A stretch of 64,000 nt of DNA from assembly GCA_036504735.1 (NCBI GenBank), contig DASXUQ010000008.1, positions 186,001 to 250,000 of the forward strand, in the 5' to 3' direction. A model generated the notes under the pieces. It was not told where the DNA came from. It saw only the letters and a list, made by a program, of their open reading frames with translations, and ran no database searches. This stretch comes from a bacterium (GTDB lineage Bacteria; Electryoneota; RPQS01). Made by a program: the position numbers and the translations under genes. Below, piece by piece: positions 52,445 to 61,339 of the stretch (positions are counted from its first letter, which is position 1; the number at the start of each line of letters is the position of its first letter).

Positions 52445-54174
52445 GACGCTGCTTTATCCTTCATCCTTCATCCTTCATCCTTCTCTTTGCGCTAACCGCG
52501 TTTGCGCAGATGCCGTATGATGTGGGGGATTGGACGTCGTACCGGGATTTCCGCTATGCGGTGTCGGTGGATGCGGGGTCGCATGAAGTGTTCGTCGCCA
52601 CGTCGGGCGGAATATTGGAATATCAACTGTTTCGCCAGCGGTGGTATGATCCGATTGTGGTCGGCTACGGGATGAGCGAAGCGATTCCATTGGATAATCC
52701 GCTGCTGCTGCTCTTCGATGAGCAGACCGGCTATGTATGGGTGGCCACCAAGACACAACTGTTGCAGTATGATGTCAATGCCGAACGCTGGACGGTGGCC
52801 GGGCGCAACCTGTGGGGCATCAATGACCGCGTGGTGAATATCGGCGTGGGGGCCAACGATCTTTATGTGGAGACCGTGCCGGGGCCGCTGTTCGCCAATT
52901 CCTTTCTGCCCGGCTCGGCCATCCCCACCAACAACTGGATGGGCTATGTCACGCGCTACAAGGGGTCTCGTACCTCGGGTGGGCTGATGCTGGATTTGGG
53001 CCAGACCTTGCCCGAAGGCACGCGCTGGCGCGGGTTGCGATCCAAGACTCCGCTGACCCCCGAACAACTGTCGAATAATCTTGGCTCGGGCGCGGCGAAC
53101 TTTCCTACGATGCTGCTGCCGTCGGGCTGGATCTGGAATTCCGACGGCACGGTACTGGATCCGTATCTGCGTTCGGCGCGGTTAACCGACTGGACCACGG
53201 ACAACTTCGGCCACCTGTGGATGACCTATTGGGGTGCGGGCGTGCTGCTGGACGATTTGCGCGGCGGACGTCCGGAGTTTTATCAGGCGGGACCTGCGGG
53301 AAACGACGTGCGCACGATTCTGGTGCAGAAGGACGACGTGTGGCTGGCCGGATTGAATGCGGGCGACCGCAAAGGCATCGCGCGCGCATCGACCAATTTG
53401 AAAGAGTGGCAGGTCTACGAGAGCCGCGACAACTCGCGCATCCGTTCGACCAACACGTTCGACATGGCGGCTTGGGACGGTGACATGTGGTTTGCCACCG
53501 ATGATGGCCTGCTGGCCTTCCGCGACAAGGACAAAAGCTGGCGGCTCTACGGCGTCAACCAACATTTGCAGAGCGATCAGGTTACCGCGCTGGCCGCAGC
53601 GGACAGCGAATTGTGGATCGGCACGGCAGATGGCTTGTCGGTGATGACGCGCGCCAGCCGCGACGTATTCCGTATCAACAATCGTGGGCCGCTGCTGACC
53701 AACATCACACGGCTTGCGCTGTGCGGCGACACGCTGTATGTGGGCACGGGTCTGGGGCTCTACAAGGGTTGCACCAAAGACCGCAGCTTTGCGTTTGCCG
53801 GCGTCGATCCGACCATTACCAGCGCGGCAGTAACCGATCTGTCGGTCATTCAAACGGAAGTCTGGATCGCCACCACGGGCGGCGTGCTGGCCTACGATCA
53901 ATCCACAGGCAAGTCGAAGAGTTACCAGTTGAGCTGGCTGGGAGGCAATCCGCCTACGGCCATTTATGCGGCGAGCAGCTTTGTGTGGGTGGGCACGCAG
54001 GCCGGACTCTATCGTTACCGGCGATCCAACAACGAATGGATTTCCTACACCACCGCCGACGGGCTGGTGGACAATCGCATACTGGCGCTGCGGGGCGATG
54101 GGGATGATTTATTGATCGGAACCGCCAACGGCCTGACGCGTTTCTACTGGAACCGCCCCAACCGGGCACGATGA
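52441..54174 (+). CDS. Exported beta-propeller protein with a repeat-derived signal peptide
   Basis: 577 residues. The signal peptide (RRCFILHPSSFILLFALTAF, cleavage AFA-Q) is encoded largely by TTCATCC heptamers. The body has 'ligand-binding sensor'/two-component-regulator propeller repeats: GGILEYQLFRQRW, GYVWVATKTQLLQYDV, DMWFATDDGLLAFRD, ELWIGTADGLSVM, LYVGTGLGLYKG, VWVGTQAGLYRY and DLLIGTANGLTRF. A double seven-blade-like propeller is likely. There is no kinase domain and no T9SS sorting domain. It is translationally coupled to the glycosyltransferase gene (ATGA). Confidence 0.85.
   Translation: MRRCFILHPSSFILLFALTAFAQMPYDVGDWTSYRDFRYAVSVDAGSHEVFVATSGGILEYQLFRQRWYDPIVVGYGMSEAIPLDNPLLLLFDEQTGYVWVATKTQLLQYDVNAERWTVAGRNLWGINDRVVNIGVGANDLYVETVPGPLFANSFLPGSAIPTNNWMGYVTRYKGSRTSGGLMLDLGQTLPEGTRWRGLRSKTPLTPEQLSNNLGSGAANFPTMLLPSGWIWNSDGTVLDPYLRSARLTDWTTDNFGHLWMTYWGAGVLLDDLRGGRPEFYQAGPAGNDVRTILVQKDDVWLAGLNAGDRKGIARASTNLKEWQVYESRDNSRIRSTNTFDMAAWDGDMWFATDDGLLAFRDKDKSWRLYGVNQHLQSDQVTALAAADSELWIGTADGLSVMTRASRDVFRINNRGPLLTNITRLALCGDTLYVGTGLGLYKGCTKDRSFAFAGVDPTITSAAVTDLSVIQTEVWIATTGGVLAYDQSTGKSKSYQLSWLGGNPPTAIYAASSFVWVGTQAGLYRYRRSNNEWISYTTADGLVDNRILALRGDGDDLLIGTANGLTRFYWNRPNRAR
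52453..52483. repeat. TTCATCC heptamer array encoding a signal-peptide core
   Basis: Three perfect TTCATCC units and flanking partial ones lie at codons 5-14 of the propeller gene. In this frame three heptamers encode FILHPSS. Confidence 0.85.
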
Positions 54175-54177
54175 AGG

Positions 54178-54213
54178 AAAAAGCTGAAACGCTGAAATTC
54201 TGAAAGGCTGAAC
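54178..54213 (+). repeat. CTGAAA array before a TPR gene
   Basis: GCTGAAACGCTGAAATTCTG and AAAGGCTGAAC follow the propeller stop codon, a member of the family also at 34449, 55226 and elsewhere. Confidence 0.75.
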
Positions 54214-54225
54214 ATTCAGGAATAC

Positions 54226-55218
54226 ATGATGAGAAAACAGGTTGCAGGAACTCTGGCCGCGATCATCGTGGCCCTTTGCGTGGGTGTGATGGCACATGGT
54301 GCGATGGCGCAAGGCACGGCGGATTCGGCGAAAGTTTACACCCAGAGCGGGCGGGATTTGGCCAATGCCAAGAAGTTCGACGAAGCACTGGCGGCCTTCG
54401 ACCGGGCGATTACCCTCGATCCTTCTTATGAAGACGCATGGCGCGGCAAGGGTGCGGTGCTGTGGCTGATGGACAAGCAGCCGGAAGCTCTGGCGGCTAC
54501 CGAGAAGGCGATTGAACTGAAGGGCGATGACGTCAAGGCGTGGCTCAACAAGGGCCGCATCTATTTGCGGATGGGCAAGAACGAGGATGCCCTGCAGGCC
54601 TTCGAACACGTCACCACACTGGATGCCAACAATGAAGATGCCCTGATGGGGCAATTCGTGACGTTGCGGGAGTTGAAACGGCCCGACGACATGCTCAAGG
54701 CATTGGACAGGCTGATTGCCCTCAAGCCGAGCGATCCTGAGCGCTGGCTGCGCAAGGCGATGGAATCCGCCGAAGCGGGAAAATACGATGAATCCCTCGC
54801 GGCCTTTGACCGCCTCACGGTCTTGCAGCCGGACTCGGCCATGAACTGGATCGGCAAGGGCCAGGTATACACCGCGATGAAGCGTTATGACGACGCCGTT
54901 GCGGCGCTGGACAAGGCAACCACCATTGCTCCCGGTTCGGCCAATGCATGGAGTCTCAGAGGCGTGGTGCTCAGCGGCGCGAAGAAGTACGACGAGGCCA
55001 TAGCGTCCTATGACCGCGCCAACTCCCTCGAACCGAAGAACGCGGAAGTTCTCTACAACCGCGCCTGTGCCTGGTCTTTGAAAGGTGACAAGGCCAAAGC
55101 CCTTGCCGACCTGCAGAGCGCCATCAGCATCGAGAGTTCCATCAAATCCGCCGCTCCGCAGGACAAAGACTTTCAAAGCCTGTGGAACGATCCGGAATTC
55201 AAGAAGTTGACGGAGTGA
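54226..55218 (+). CDS. Exported TPR protein, paralogue 3
   Basis: 330 residues; AGGA lies five bases before the ATG. Signal peptide with cleavage AMA-Q. About seven consecutive TPR units, such as NAKKFDEALAAFDRAITLDP, DVKAWLNKGRIYLRMGKNED and RYDDAVAALDKATTIAPGSA. The end, APQDKDFQSLWNDPEFKKLTE, has the same block as the TPR proteins at 28585 and 29425. Probably periplasmic; partner unknown. Confidence 0.87.
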   Translation: MMRKQVAGTLAAIIVALCVGVMAHGAMAQGTADSAKVYTQSGRDLANAKKFDEALAAFDRAITLDPSYEDAWRGKGAVLWLMDKQPEALAATEKAIELKGDDVKAWLNKGRIYLRMGKNEDALQAFEHVTTLDANNEDALMGQFVTLRELKRPDDMLKALDRLIALKPSDPERWLRKAMESAEAGKYDESLAAFDRLTVLQPDSAMNWIGKGQVYTAMKRYDDAVAALDKATTIAPGSANAWSLRGVVLSGAKKYDEAIASYDRANSLEPKNAEVLYNRACAWSLKGDKAKALADLQSAISIESSIKSAAPQDKDFQSLWNDPEFKKLTE

Positions 55219-55220
55219 GA

Positions 55221-55361
55221 AGAAAAGGCTGAAAGGCTGAAAATCTGAAAGAAGAGACCCCCCTTAGTCCCCCCTTATTCTAAGGGGGGAGACCCGACCC
55301 CCTTGATCCCCCATAAACGGGGAGAGACCCTCGGCTCCTTCCCCCTTTGAAAAAGGGGGAA
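55221..55361. repeat. CTGAAA array followed by three C-run/G-run hairpin units
   Basis: 55226-55252 is a CTGAAA array. 55269-55289 is a perfect hairpin (CCCCCCTTA, TTC, TAAGGGGGG), and 55339-55361 another (TTCCCCCTTT, loop GAA, AAAGGGGGAA); a weaker one around 55309-55322 lies between. No T-run follows. Confidence 0.75.
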
Positions 55362-55425
55362 TAGAAGGGGGTGCTGTCTCTGAATACTGACACAATTATA
55401 ACGTTTCACTTTACTCAAGAATCCT

Positions 55426-56298
55426 ATGTCAACTTTCCGTCTTCCTCCGGATACCCGCATGGGGGCGGTGCACCTGCGGATTACCGATCTCGCCCGCTCG
55501 CTCGCCTTTTACAGCGGGCTACTTGGGCTCAAGAATGGCGGGCGCGATGAGTCCGCCGTGCAATTATCCGCCGGCGAAGGCTCGCCTCTGCTGCTGCTGA
55601 CGGAGTTGGCCGCTGCCAAACCCCGCCCCCGCCACAGCACCGGGCTTTTTCATATGGCGATCCGTGTGCCGGATCGCGCGGAACTTGCAAGCGTTATCCG
55701 CCATTTGCATTCCGCTCACTGGCCGCTGCACGGTTTTGCGAACCACGGAGTCAGCGAATCGGTGTACCTTGTCGATCCGGATGAGAACGGCATCGAGATT
55801 TACGCCGATCTGCCCCGGGAAGACTGGCGGATGATTCAGGGCCAGATTGCCATGACGACCGATCCGCTGGACGTACCCGCGTTGCTTAAACTTGCCCCGG
55901 CCACGTGGGACGGTCTGAGCGCTGCCACACAGATCGGCCACGTACATTTGCAGGTGTCGGATCTGAAAAAGGCACGGGACTTTTATCACGATCTGCTGGG
56001 CTTCGATGTCACCCAAGAGTCCTACCCGGGCGCGCTGTTCTTTTCCGCCGGCGGTTATCACCACCACGTCGCCGTCAATATCTGGGGCTCGCGCGGTGGG
56101 ACGCCCACACCGGTCGATTGCGCCGGTCTCCAGTCTTTCCGTATTGTGATCCCCGATGCCGAGAGTCTGAGCGCGTTGTGGAACCGTCTTCAGGAAGGCG
56201 GAGTTACAACCGAATCCGCACAGCACGACTCCCTTGCGGGTATTGCCGTCTATGACCGCGATAATATCCGCCTCGAAATTCTGACTCCCGCCGCTTAG
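55426..56298 (+). CDS. Two-domain VOC-family protein, catechol-2,3-dioxygenase-like (CatE type)
   Basis: 290 residues made of two vicinal-oxygen-chelate modules. The first begins GAVHLRITDLARSLAFYSGLLGL, with metal-type residues in FHMAIRVPDR and ENGIEIYADLP; the second begins IGHVHLQVSDLKKARDFYHDLLGF and has YHHHVAVNIWGSRGG and RLEILTPAA. The order and length match CatE-type extradiol dioxygenases, which open catechol rings with Fe2+ or Mn2+. The substrate cannot be read, and a glyoxalase-like role is possible. No pathway neighbours. Confidence 0.87.
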   Translation: MSTFRLPPDTRMGAVHLRITDLARSLAFYSGLLGLKNGGRDESAVQLSAGEGSPLLLLTELAAAKPRPRHSTGLFHMAIRVPDRAELASVIRHLHSAHWPLHGFANHGVSESVYLVDPDENGIEIYADLPREDWRMIQGQIAMTTDPLDVPALLKLAPATWDGLSAATQIGHVHLQVSDLKKARDFYHDLLGFDVTQESYPGALFFSAGGYHHHVAVNIWGSRGGTPTPVDCAGLQSFRIVIPDAESLSALWNRLQEGGVTTESAQHDSLAGIAVYDRDNIRLEILTPAA

Positions 56299-56645
56299 TC
56301 TTTGCGTGTGAATGTCAGCGCCACCGCCCGCGCTTTATTCTTCGGATTTACCTCTCTTTTTGATAGCGCGCCGCCTCTGCAAGAGCAAGAGTTCCTTGCT
56401 GTTGCGCACCAAGGGAACTTGGCGATGGCCTGTGAAAATGGAGTCTTGGGATCTATTTTGCGGACAACATAGTTCAAATACGTGAACCCATAGGGAAGAT
56501 CATCCTGGCACGGAGGCCCGCAAGGATCTCTGTTGTGCCAAAGGCGGCCAACGCATTCTTCTCTATCTTTGGTTCAGGTCGGTTTGGAAGATACTCGCCC
56601 GCGGCGCTTTGGCCGCGGAGCGATGCCGGATAGAGCAGAGGATTC
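56299..56645. other. 350-bp gap before mcsA
   Basis: No gene is supported. A GC hairpin (CCGCGGC at 56599-56605 with GCCGCGG at 56612-56618) lies 30 bases before mcsA and could affect its translation. I see no CtsR-type heptad repeats. Confidence 0.55.
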
Positions 56646-57167
56646 ATGAAGACTTGTCAGGCATGTGAACGGCGACCGGCAGTGGTCGAGTTCATTCAGG
56701 TGACGGGCGATGAACGCCGCGAGATGGCCCTGTGCCGCGAGTGTGCCCTGTCGATGGGCGTGCGCGCGCAGGTCGAAGCCTTCCAGCGCCTGTCGCAGCT
56801 CCTGATGCAGCAGAACGCGTCCGCCAGCCCGTTCGATGCCGATGACCTGCAGGCCACATGCACCCGCTGCGGCCTGGTGTTCGAAGAGTTTGTGCGCACC
56901 GGCTTGCTGGGCTGCCCGCAATGCTATCAGGATTTCGAGCATCAGCTCAAGCCTGCGCTGCGACGCCTGCACGGCGTCACCCGACAGATCACCGATGAGA
57001 CGGCTCACGCGTCTCAGACGCCGCCGCCTCAATCGGCCGCCAAGCCCGCGGCCGAATCCAAGGGGGCTGAGAACCGGGCACAACTCGAAATCGAGTTGAA
57101 TCTGGCCATCATGGATGAAGATTACGAGAAGGCCGCAACCCTTCGCGATAAACTGCGCAGACTGTAG
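56646..57167 (+). CDS. mcsA: McsA-like activator of protein arginine kinase
   Basis: 173 residues. Four paired-Cys zinc motifs (CQAC, CREC, CTRC, CPQC) spread over residues 4-98, then a Pro/Ala-rich linker and a C-terminal UVR motif (AIMDEDYEKAATLRDKLRRL). This is the McsA layout. McsA binds and activates McsB, the kinase that marks proteins with phospho-Arg for ClpC. The gene stands in the conserved order mcsA-mcsB-clpC. No ctsR repressor gene precedes it. Confidence 0.9.
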   Translation: MKTCQACERRPAVVEFIQVTGDERREMALCRECALSMGVRAQVEAFQRLSQLLMQQNASASPFDADDLQATCTRCGLVFEEFVRTGLLGCPQCYQDFEHQLKPALRRLHGVTRQITDETAHASQTPPPQSAAKPAAESKGAENRAQLEIELNLAIMDEDYEKAATLRDKLRRL

Positions 57168-57180
57168 CACGCTGGATTCA

Positions 57181-57228
57181 TGCCGCAGAATCGCCAAGGG
57201 CGGGTCAAGTCGACCCGCCCTTGCGGCA
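57181..57228 (+). promoter_or_regulatory. Strong stem-loop between mcsA and mcsB
   Basis: AAGGGCGGGTC (57196-57206) pairs perfectly with GACCCGCCCTT (57212-57222), flanked by TGCCGC and GCGGCA that can extend the stem. No T-run follows; it may be an RNA processing or attenuation point within the operon. Confidence 0.55.
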
Positions 57229-57264
57229 CCTGACCGGCACATTACGGGAGATAGGCTGAAAACC

Positions 57265-58347
57265 ATGCATCCGACATTCACCAATTCGCCGCTGCACCAG
57301 ATCTCCGAATACCCGGCATGGGCACGCGCGGCGGGCGACGAAAGCGCCGTGATTCTCACCACGCGGGTGCGCATTGCGCGCAATCTCGTGGGCGAAGTCT
57401 TTCCGTACCGGATGGATTCGGAAGCGCGGATTCGTGTGATGCGGCAAGTGGCGCGCAGCATTGCGGAATTGCAGGAAGCTGCGGACGGTGTCTTCTATTC
57501 TCTGGCGGCACTGGCGCCTCTGGAAATCAATCTGCTGGTGGAGCGCCGCACGATCTCGCCGCAACTGGCGCGGGATGACAACCCCCGCGGGGTCTTTGCC
57601 TGGAAAGACATTGATCGCGCGATTATGGTCTGTGAAGAAGACCATGTGCGTTTGACGGAAATCGTCCCCGGTCTGGCTCCTGCCAAGGCTTTCGAGAATC
57701 TGCAGCCCGTGTTGCGCCAGCTTTCTTCCGCCCTGCAGTTCTGTGCCGATGACAACCTCGGTTTTCTCACGGCCTGCCCCGCAAATCTTGGCGCGGCGGT
57801 ACGCACGTCCCTATTCTGCCATCTGCCCGCGCTGGTGATTTCCGGCGGAATGGAAGCCCTGGCCTCTCATGCGGCGGACGCGGAATTTACCGTGCGCGGC
57901 TTCTGGGGCGAAGGCTCCGAAGTGCTGGGAAACACGTTTCAGTTCACAGACGGACCCGGGCTGTCGCATCAGGTTTCCGACATGTTGTCGCGAATCGAAA
58001 GCCTCGGACAGGTGATTATGGAACATGAAGCCTTAGCTCGGATCGAACTCCAGACCCAGCGTCCGGCGGTTTTAAAGGACCGGATTGCACGGGCCCTCGG
58101 CATTTTGCAGTCCTGCCGGGTGCTGTCCGGCAGCGAGATTCTGGCCCTGTTCTCGGCCATCCGTTTGGGGCTGGATATCGGCTTCGTTGAGGGGCTGAAA
58201 AGAGAAACTATATCCATGTTAACATATGACTTAGGAAAATCCTATCTGATGTGGACGGGCGAGAGTGACCACAATCCGGACGGTCGGCAGATGCGAAGGG
58301 CCGATCGAGTCCGGGAAGCCTTCAGCGACGTGCGTTTCGTAGGTTAA
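57265..58347 (+). CDS. mcsB: Protein arginine kinase McsB
   Basis: 360 residues. Phosphagen-kinase fold: VILTTRVRIARNLVG (ATP-binding Arg pair), NLLVERRTISPQLA, CEEDHVRLTEIVPG, and the nucleotide segment GFLTACPANLGAAVRTSLF. It transfers phosphate from ATP to arginines of damaged proteins, which ClpC then recognises. The start at ATG 57265 gives the family length; the open frame upstream overlaps mcsA and is rejected. It lies 97 bases after mcsA, separated by a strong stem-loop. clpC follows after 206 bases with its own candidate promoter. Confidence 0.93.
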   Translation: MHPTFTNSPLHQISEYPAWARAAGDESAVILTTRVRIARNLVGEVFPYRMDSEARIRVMRQVARSIAELQEAADGVFYSLAALAPLEINLLVERRTISPQLARDDNPRGVFAWKDIDRAIMVCEEDHVRLTEIVPGLAPAKAFENLQPVLRQLSSALQFCADDNLGFLTACPANLGAAVRTSLFCHLPALVISGGMEALASHAADAEFTVRGFWGEGSEVLGNTFQFTDGPGLSHQVSDMLSRIESLGQVIMEHEALARIELQTQRPAVLKDRIARALGILQSCRVLSGSEILALFSAIRLGLDIGFVEGLKRETISMLTYDLGKSYLMWTGESDHNPDGRQMRRADRVREAFSDVRFVG

Positions 58348-58490
58348 CCGAGGCAAAACGATGGACTCACCAAGATAGGCAGACTTTTTGCAAAACGATT
58401 TAGCGACGGGAATACTGGTCCGGGAGCACGAAGAGGGCGGACCAGTCCCCGTTGCCGAAGCGCTTGCTTTTCCCGCGTTCGCATATTAAA

Positions 58491-58519
58491 TTGAGACAAG
58501 ACAGGTATTTGGTTATAGC
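58491..58519 (+). promoter_or_regulatory. Candidate sigma-70 promoter of clpC
   Basis: TTGAGA (58491-58496) and TATAGC (58514-58519) are 17 bases apart, 35 bases before the clpC ATG. A small hairpin (GCCCTG and CAGGGC, 58522-58543) lies in the short leader. Confidence 0.55.
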
Positions 58520-58553
58520 AGGCCCTGTATAAAACCGCAGGGCAGAGGGTACG

Positions 58554-61004
58554 ATGCAAAACAAGTTTTCTCTGCGCGTCCAGCAGGTGATCCAGTATTC
58601 ACGCGAGGAAGCTTTGCGGCTTGGTCACGATTTTATCGGGACGGAACACCTCTTACTGGGAATCATCCGCTTAGGCGATGGCCTCGCCGTGCAGATCCTG
58701 CACAACCTGGGCTGCGATCTCGAAGAGATCCGCGAATCGGTTGAGGAGATGGTGGATACATCCAAGGGATCCATGAAAATTGGGAACATTCCCTTCACCA
58801 AGCGCGCCGAGAAAGTGCTGAAGGTGTCCTACATTGAAGGCAAAAACTATTCATCGGATATTATCGGTACTGAGCATTTGCTCTTGGCTTTGTTGAAAGA
58901 AGAAGACTCGATGGCTGCGCAGGTCTTGCACGGTTTCAGTGTAACCTACGATGCTGTCAAGGCCGAACTGGACAATTTGCTGCGGGGAAGCGGTCAGGCG
59001 CAGCCCGCCGCACCGCAGGAGAAGTCCAAAACCCCGAACCTCGATCATTTTTCCCGAGACCTTACCAAGCTGGCCCGCGACGGGCAGTTGGATCCGATTA
59101 TCGGACGCGATAAGGAAATCGAACGTGTGGCGCAGATTCTGTCGCGCCGCAAGAAAAATAACCCCGTTCTGCTCGGCGAACCCGGTGTCGGCAAGACCGC
59201 CATCGCCGAAGGCCTCGCGTTGCGGATTATCCAGCAGAAGGTCTCCCCGGTGCTGTTCGGCAAGCGGGTGGTGGCGCTGGACCTCGGTTCGATAGTGGCC
59301 GGTACCAAGTACCGCGGCCAGTTCGAAGAGCGCATCAAGGCCATCATGACCGAGATCGAGAAGAACTCGAACATTATTCTGTTCCTCGATGAGCTGCACA
59401 CCATCGTCGGCGCCGGCAGCGCGTCGGGCAGTCTTGATGCCTCCAATATGTTTAAGCCGGCCCTCGCGCGCGGCGAGTTGCAGTGCATCGGCGCGACGAC
59501 CCTTAAAGAGTACCGCCAGTCCATCGAAAAGGACGGCGCGCTCGAGAGACGTTTCCAGAAGGTCATGGTGGATCCACCTTCCGTGGAGGATACCATCCAG
59601 ATCCTCAAGGGTCTGCGCGAGAAGTACGAAGAGCATCACGGCGTCAAGTACCCCGACGACGTCATCGAACTGTCGGTGCGCCTCGCGGACCGCTATATTA
59701 CCGACCGCTTCCTGCCGGACAAGGCGATTGACGTGATGGACGAGACCGGATCCTGCGTGCGCATTTCGCACATCGTGATCCCGGAAAAGATCATCGCCCT
59801 CGAGCAGGAGATCGAAAACATCCGTCTGCAGAAAGAGGAACTGGTCAAGCGGCAGGAATACGAAAAGGCCGCTATGTTCCGCGACAAGAAGATGAAGCTC
59901 GAGCAGATGCTCAAGGAAGAGAAGGAACGCTGGGAGCATTCGGACACCCGCCCGGCGCTCGAAGTCAAGCCCGATGACATTACCGGCACGGTCTCCCGTA
60001 TGACGGGCATTCCGGTCAACCGGGTCTCTTCTGGTGAAGGCGAGCGGCTGCTCAAGATCAAGGAAGAACTGCGCGAGCGCATCGTGGGGCAGGATGAAGC
60101 CCTCGACGCCATCGCCCGCAGTCTCCGCCGTGCGCGCTCGGGTCTTAAGAGCCCGTCGCGTCCCATCGGCTCCTTCATGTTCCTCGGCCCCACGGGCGTC
60201 GGCAAGACCGAACTGGCCCTGGCGCTGGCGGAGTACCTGTTCAGCGATCCCAATGCGCTCATCCGGATTGACATGAGCGAGTACATGGAGAAGTTCAATG
60301 TCTCGCGTCTGATCGGCGCTCCTCCGGGATACGTCGGCTATGATGAAGGCGGTCAGCTTACCGAGCGGGTGCGCCGTAAGCCGTACAGCGTGGTGCTGCT
60401 CGACGAGATCGAGAAGGCCCATCCGGACGTGTTCAACATTCTATTGCAGGTACTCGACGCGGGCGAACTCACCGACGGCACGGGCCAGAAGGTGGACTTC
60501 CGCAACACGATTCTCATCATGACCTCGAACCTCGGCACCCGCGAAGCCGCGCGCTCTTTAGAGTTCGGCTTTACCGGCCCGAAGGTCATCAGCCATGACA
60601 AGGTGCAGAGCAAGATGATGGAAGAACTGAAGAACAGCTTCCGTCCCGAATTCATCAACCGCCTTGACGAGATCGTGGTCTTCCGCATGCTGCAGCGCGA
60701 TTCCATCAGCGACATTCTTAGCCACTATGTGGAAGACATCAACAAGCGGCTGACCGAGCGCAATGTCAAGGTGACGCTCTCGCAGAAGGCCCGCGATTTC
60801 CTGATCGACCACGGCTACAAGCCCGAAGTCGGCGCACGCTTGCTGCGGCGCACGGTGGAGCGCTTCCTTGAAGATCCGCTTGCCGAGGAAATCCTGAAGA
60901 ACCGCTTCCCCGAAGGCACGACGATTGTCGCCGGCGCCAAGGAGGAAGAACTGACCTTCCGTGAGAAGACGGAGAAGATCCCCGAAGGCGCGGAGAACGA
61001 GTAA
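58554..61004 (+). CDS. clpC: ClpC-type Hsp100 unfoldase
   Basis: 816 residues. Two Clp-N repeats (residues 1-145: [20 protein letters not shown] and [19 protein letters not shown]), first AAA+ domain with [19 protein letters not shown] and [14 protein letters not shown], a middle coiled coil with a UVR-type motif ([20 protein letters not shown]), second AAA+ domain with [19 protein letters not shown] and a C-terminal D2-small domain. The coiled-coil UVR segment and the neighbours mcsA and mcsB identify ClpC rather than ClpA. It unfolds phospho-Arg-marked proteins and feeds ClpP. ClpP is not in the window. A hairpin terminator follows. Confidence 0.95.
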   Translation: MQNKFSLRVQQVIQYSREEALRLGHDFIGTEHLLLGIIRLGDGLAVQILHNLGCDLEEIRESVEEMVDTSKGSMKIGNIPFTKRAEKVLKVSYIEGKNYSSDIIGTEHLLLALLKEEDSMAAQVLHGFSVTYDAVKAELDNLLRGSGQAQPAAPQEKSKTPNLDHFSRDLTKLARDGQLDPIIGRDKEIERVAQILSRRKKNNPVLLGEPGVGKTAIAEGLALRIIQQKVSPVLFGKRVVALDLGSIVAGTKYRGQFEERIKAIMTEIEKNSNIILFLDELHTIVGAGSASGSLDASNMFKPALARGELQCIGATTLKEYRQSIEKDGALERRFQKVMVDPPSVEDTIQILKGLREKYEEHHGVKYPDDVIELSVRLADRYITDRFLPDKAIDVMDETGSCVRISHIVIPEKIIALEQEIENIRLQKEELVKRQEYEKAAMFRDKKMKLEQMLKEEKERWEHSDTRPALEVKPDDITGTVSRMTGIPVNRVSSGEGERLLKIKEELRERIVGQDEALDAIARSLRRARSGLKSPSRPIGSFMFLGPTGVGKTELALALAEYLFSDPNALIRIDMSEYMEKFNVSRLIGAPPGYVGYDEGGQLTERVRRKPYSVVLLDEIEKAHPDVFNILLQVLDAGELTDGTGQKVDFRNTILIMTSNLGTREAARSLEFGFTGPKVISHDKVQSKMMEELKNSFRPEFINRLDEIVVFRMLQRDSISDILSHYVEDINKRLTERNVKVTLSQKARDFLIDHGYKPEVGARLLRRTVERFLEDPLAEEILKNRFPEGTTIVAGAKEEELTFREKTEKIPEGAENE

Positions 61005-61069
61005 GCAACGCTGACCGGAGAAGGCGGTAGGGGCTGATGGCATCGCCCGCCTCCCAGGAATACAATCCC

Positions 61070-61104
61070 CAAGCCCGGGTCGCAAGACTCGGGCTTGTTA
61101 TTTG
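61070..61104 (+). terminator. Rho-independent terminator after clpC
   Basis: CAAGCCCGGGTC and GACTCGGGCTTG (one G-T pair) form a stem with a 4-base loop, followed by TTATTTG. The rest of the gap up to 61339 holds no gene. Confidence 0.75.
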
Positions 61105-61339
61105 CCCTTGATCCCCTTAGCTATCTGCCGACCCTTGCTTTAACTGCTGATAAATCAAACTGTAACCACCTTCAATCAAACTGCACCTCAAGGCGCGAAT
61201 CGCGCAAGAAGTGCGTACAATGAAGAAATTTGTGCTTGCGTAATAGCGGAAGGATTTGTATAGTAGAGTATTCAGGCTGAATCCGTCTGCTCTCGGACTT
61301 TTCAGGGCGGGTTTTTCCAACCACAACCGGGAGGCTGCG

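Noticed and set aside
56295-56477. 60-codon minus-strand frame after the VOC gene
   Set aside because: No ribosome site, no family, overlaps the VOC stop region.
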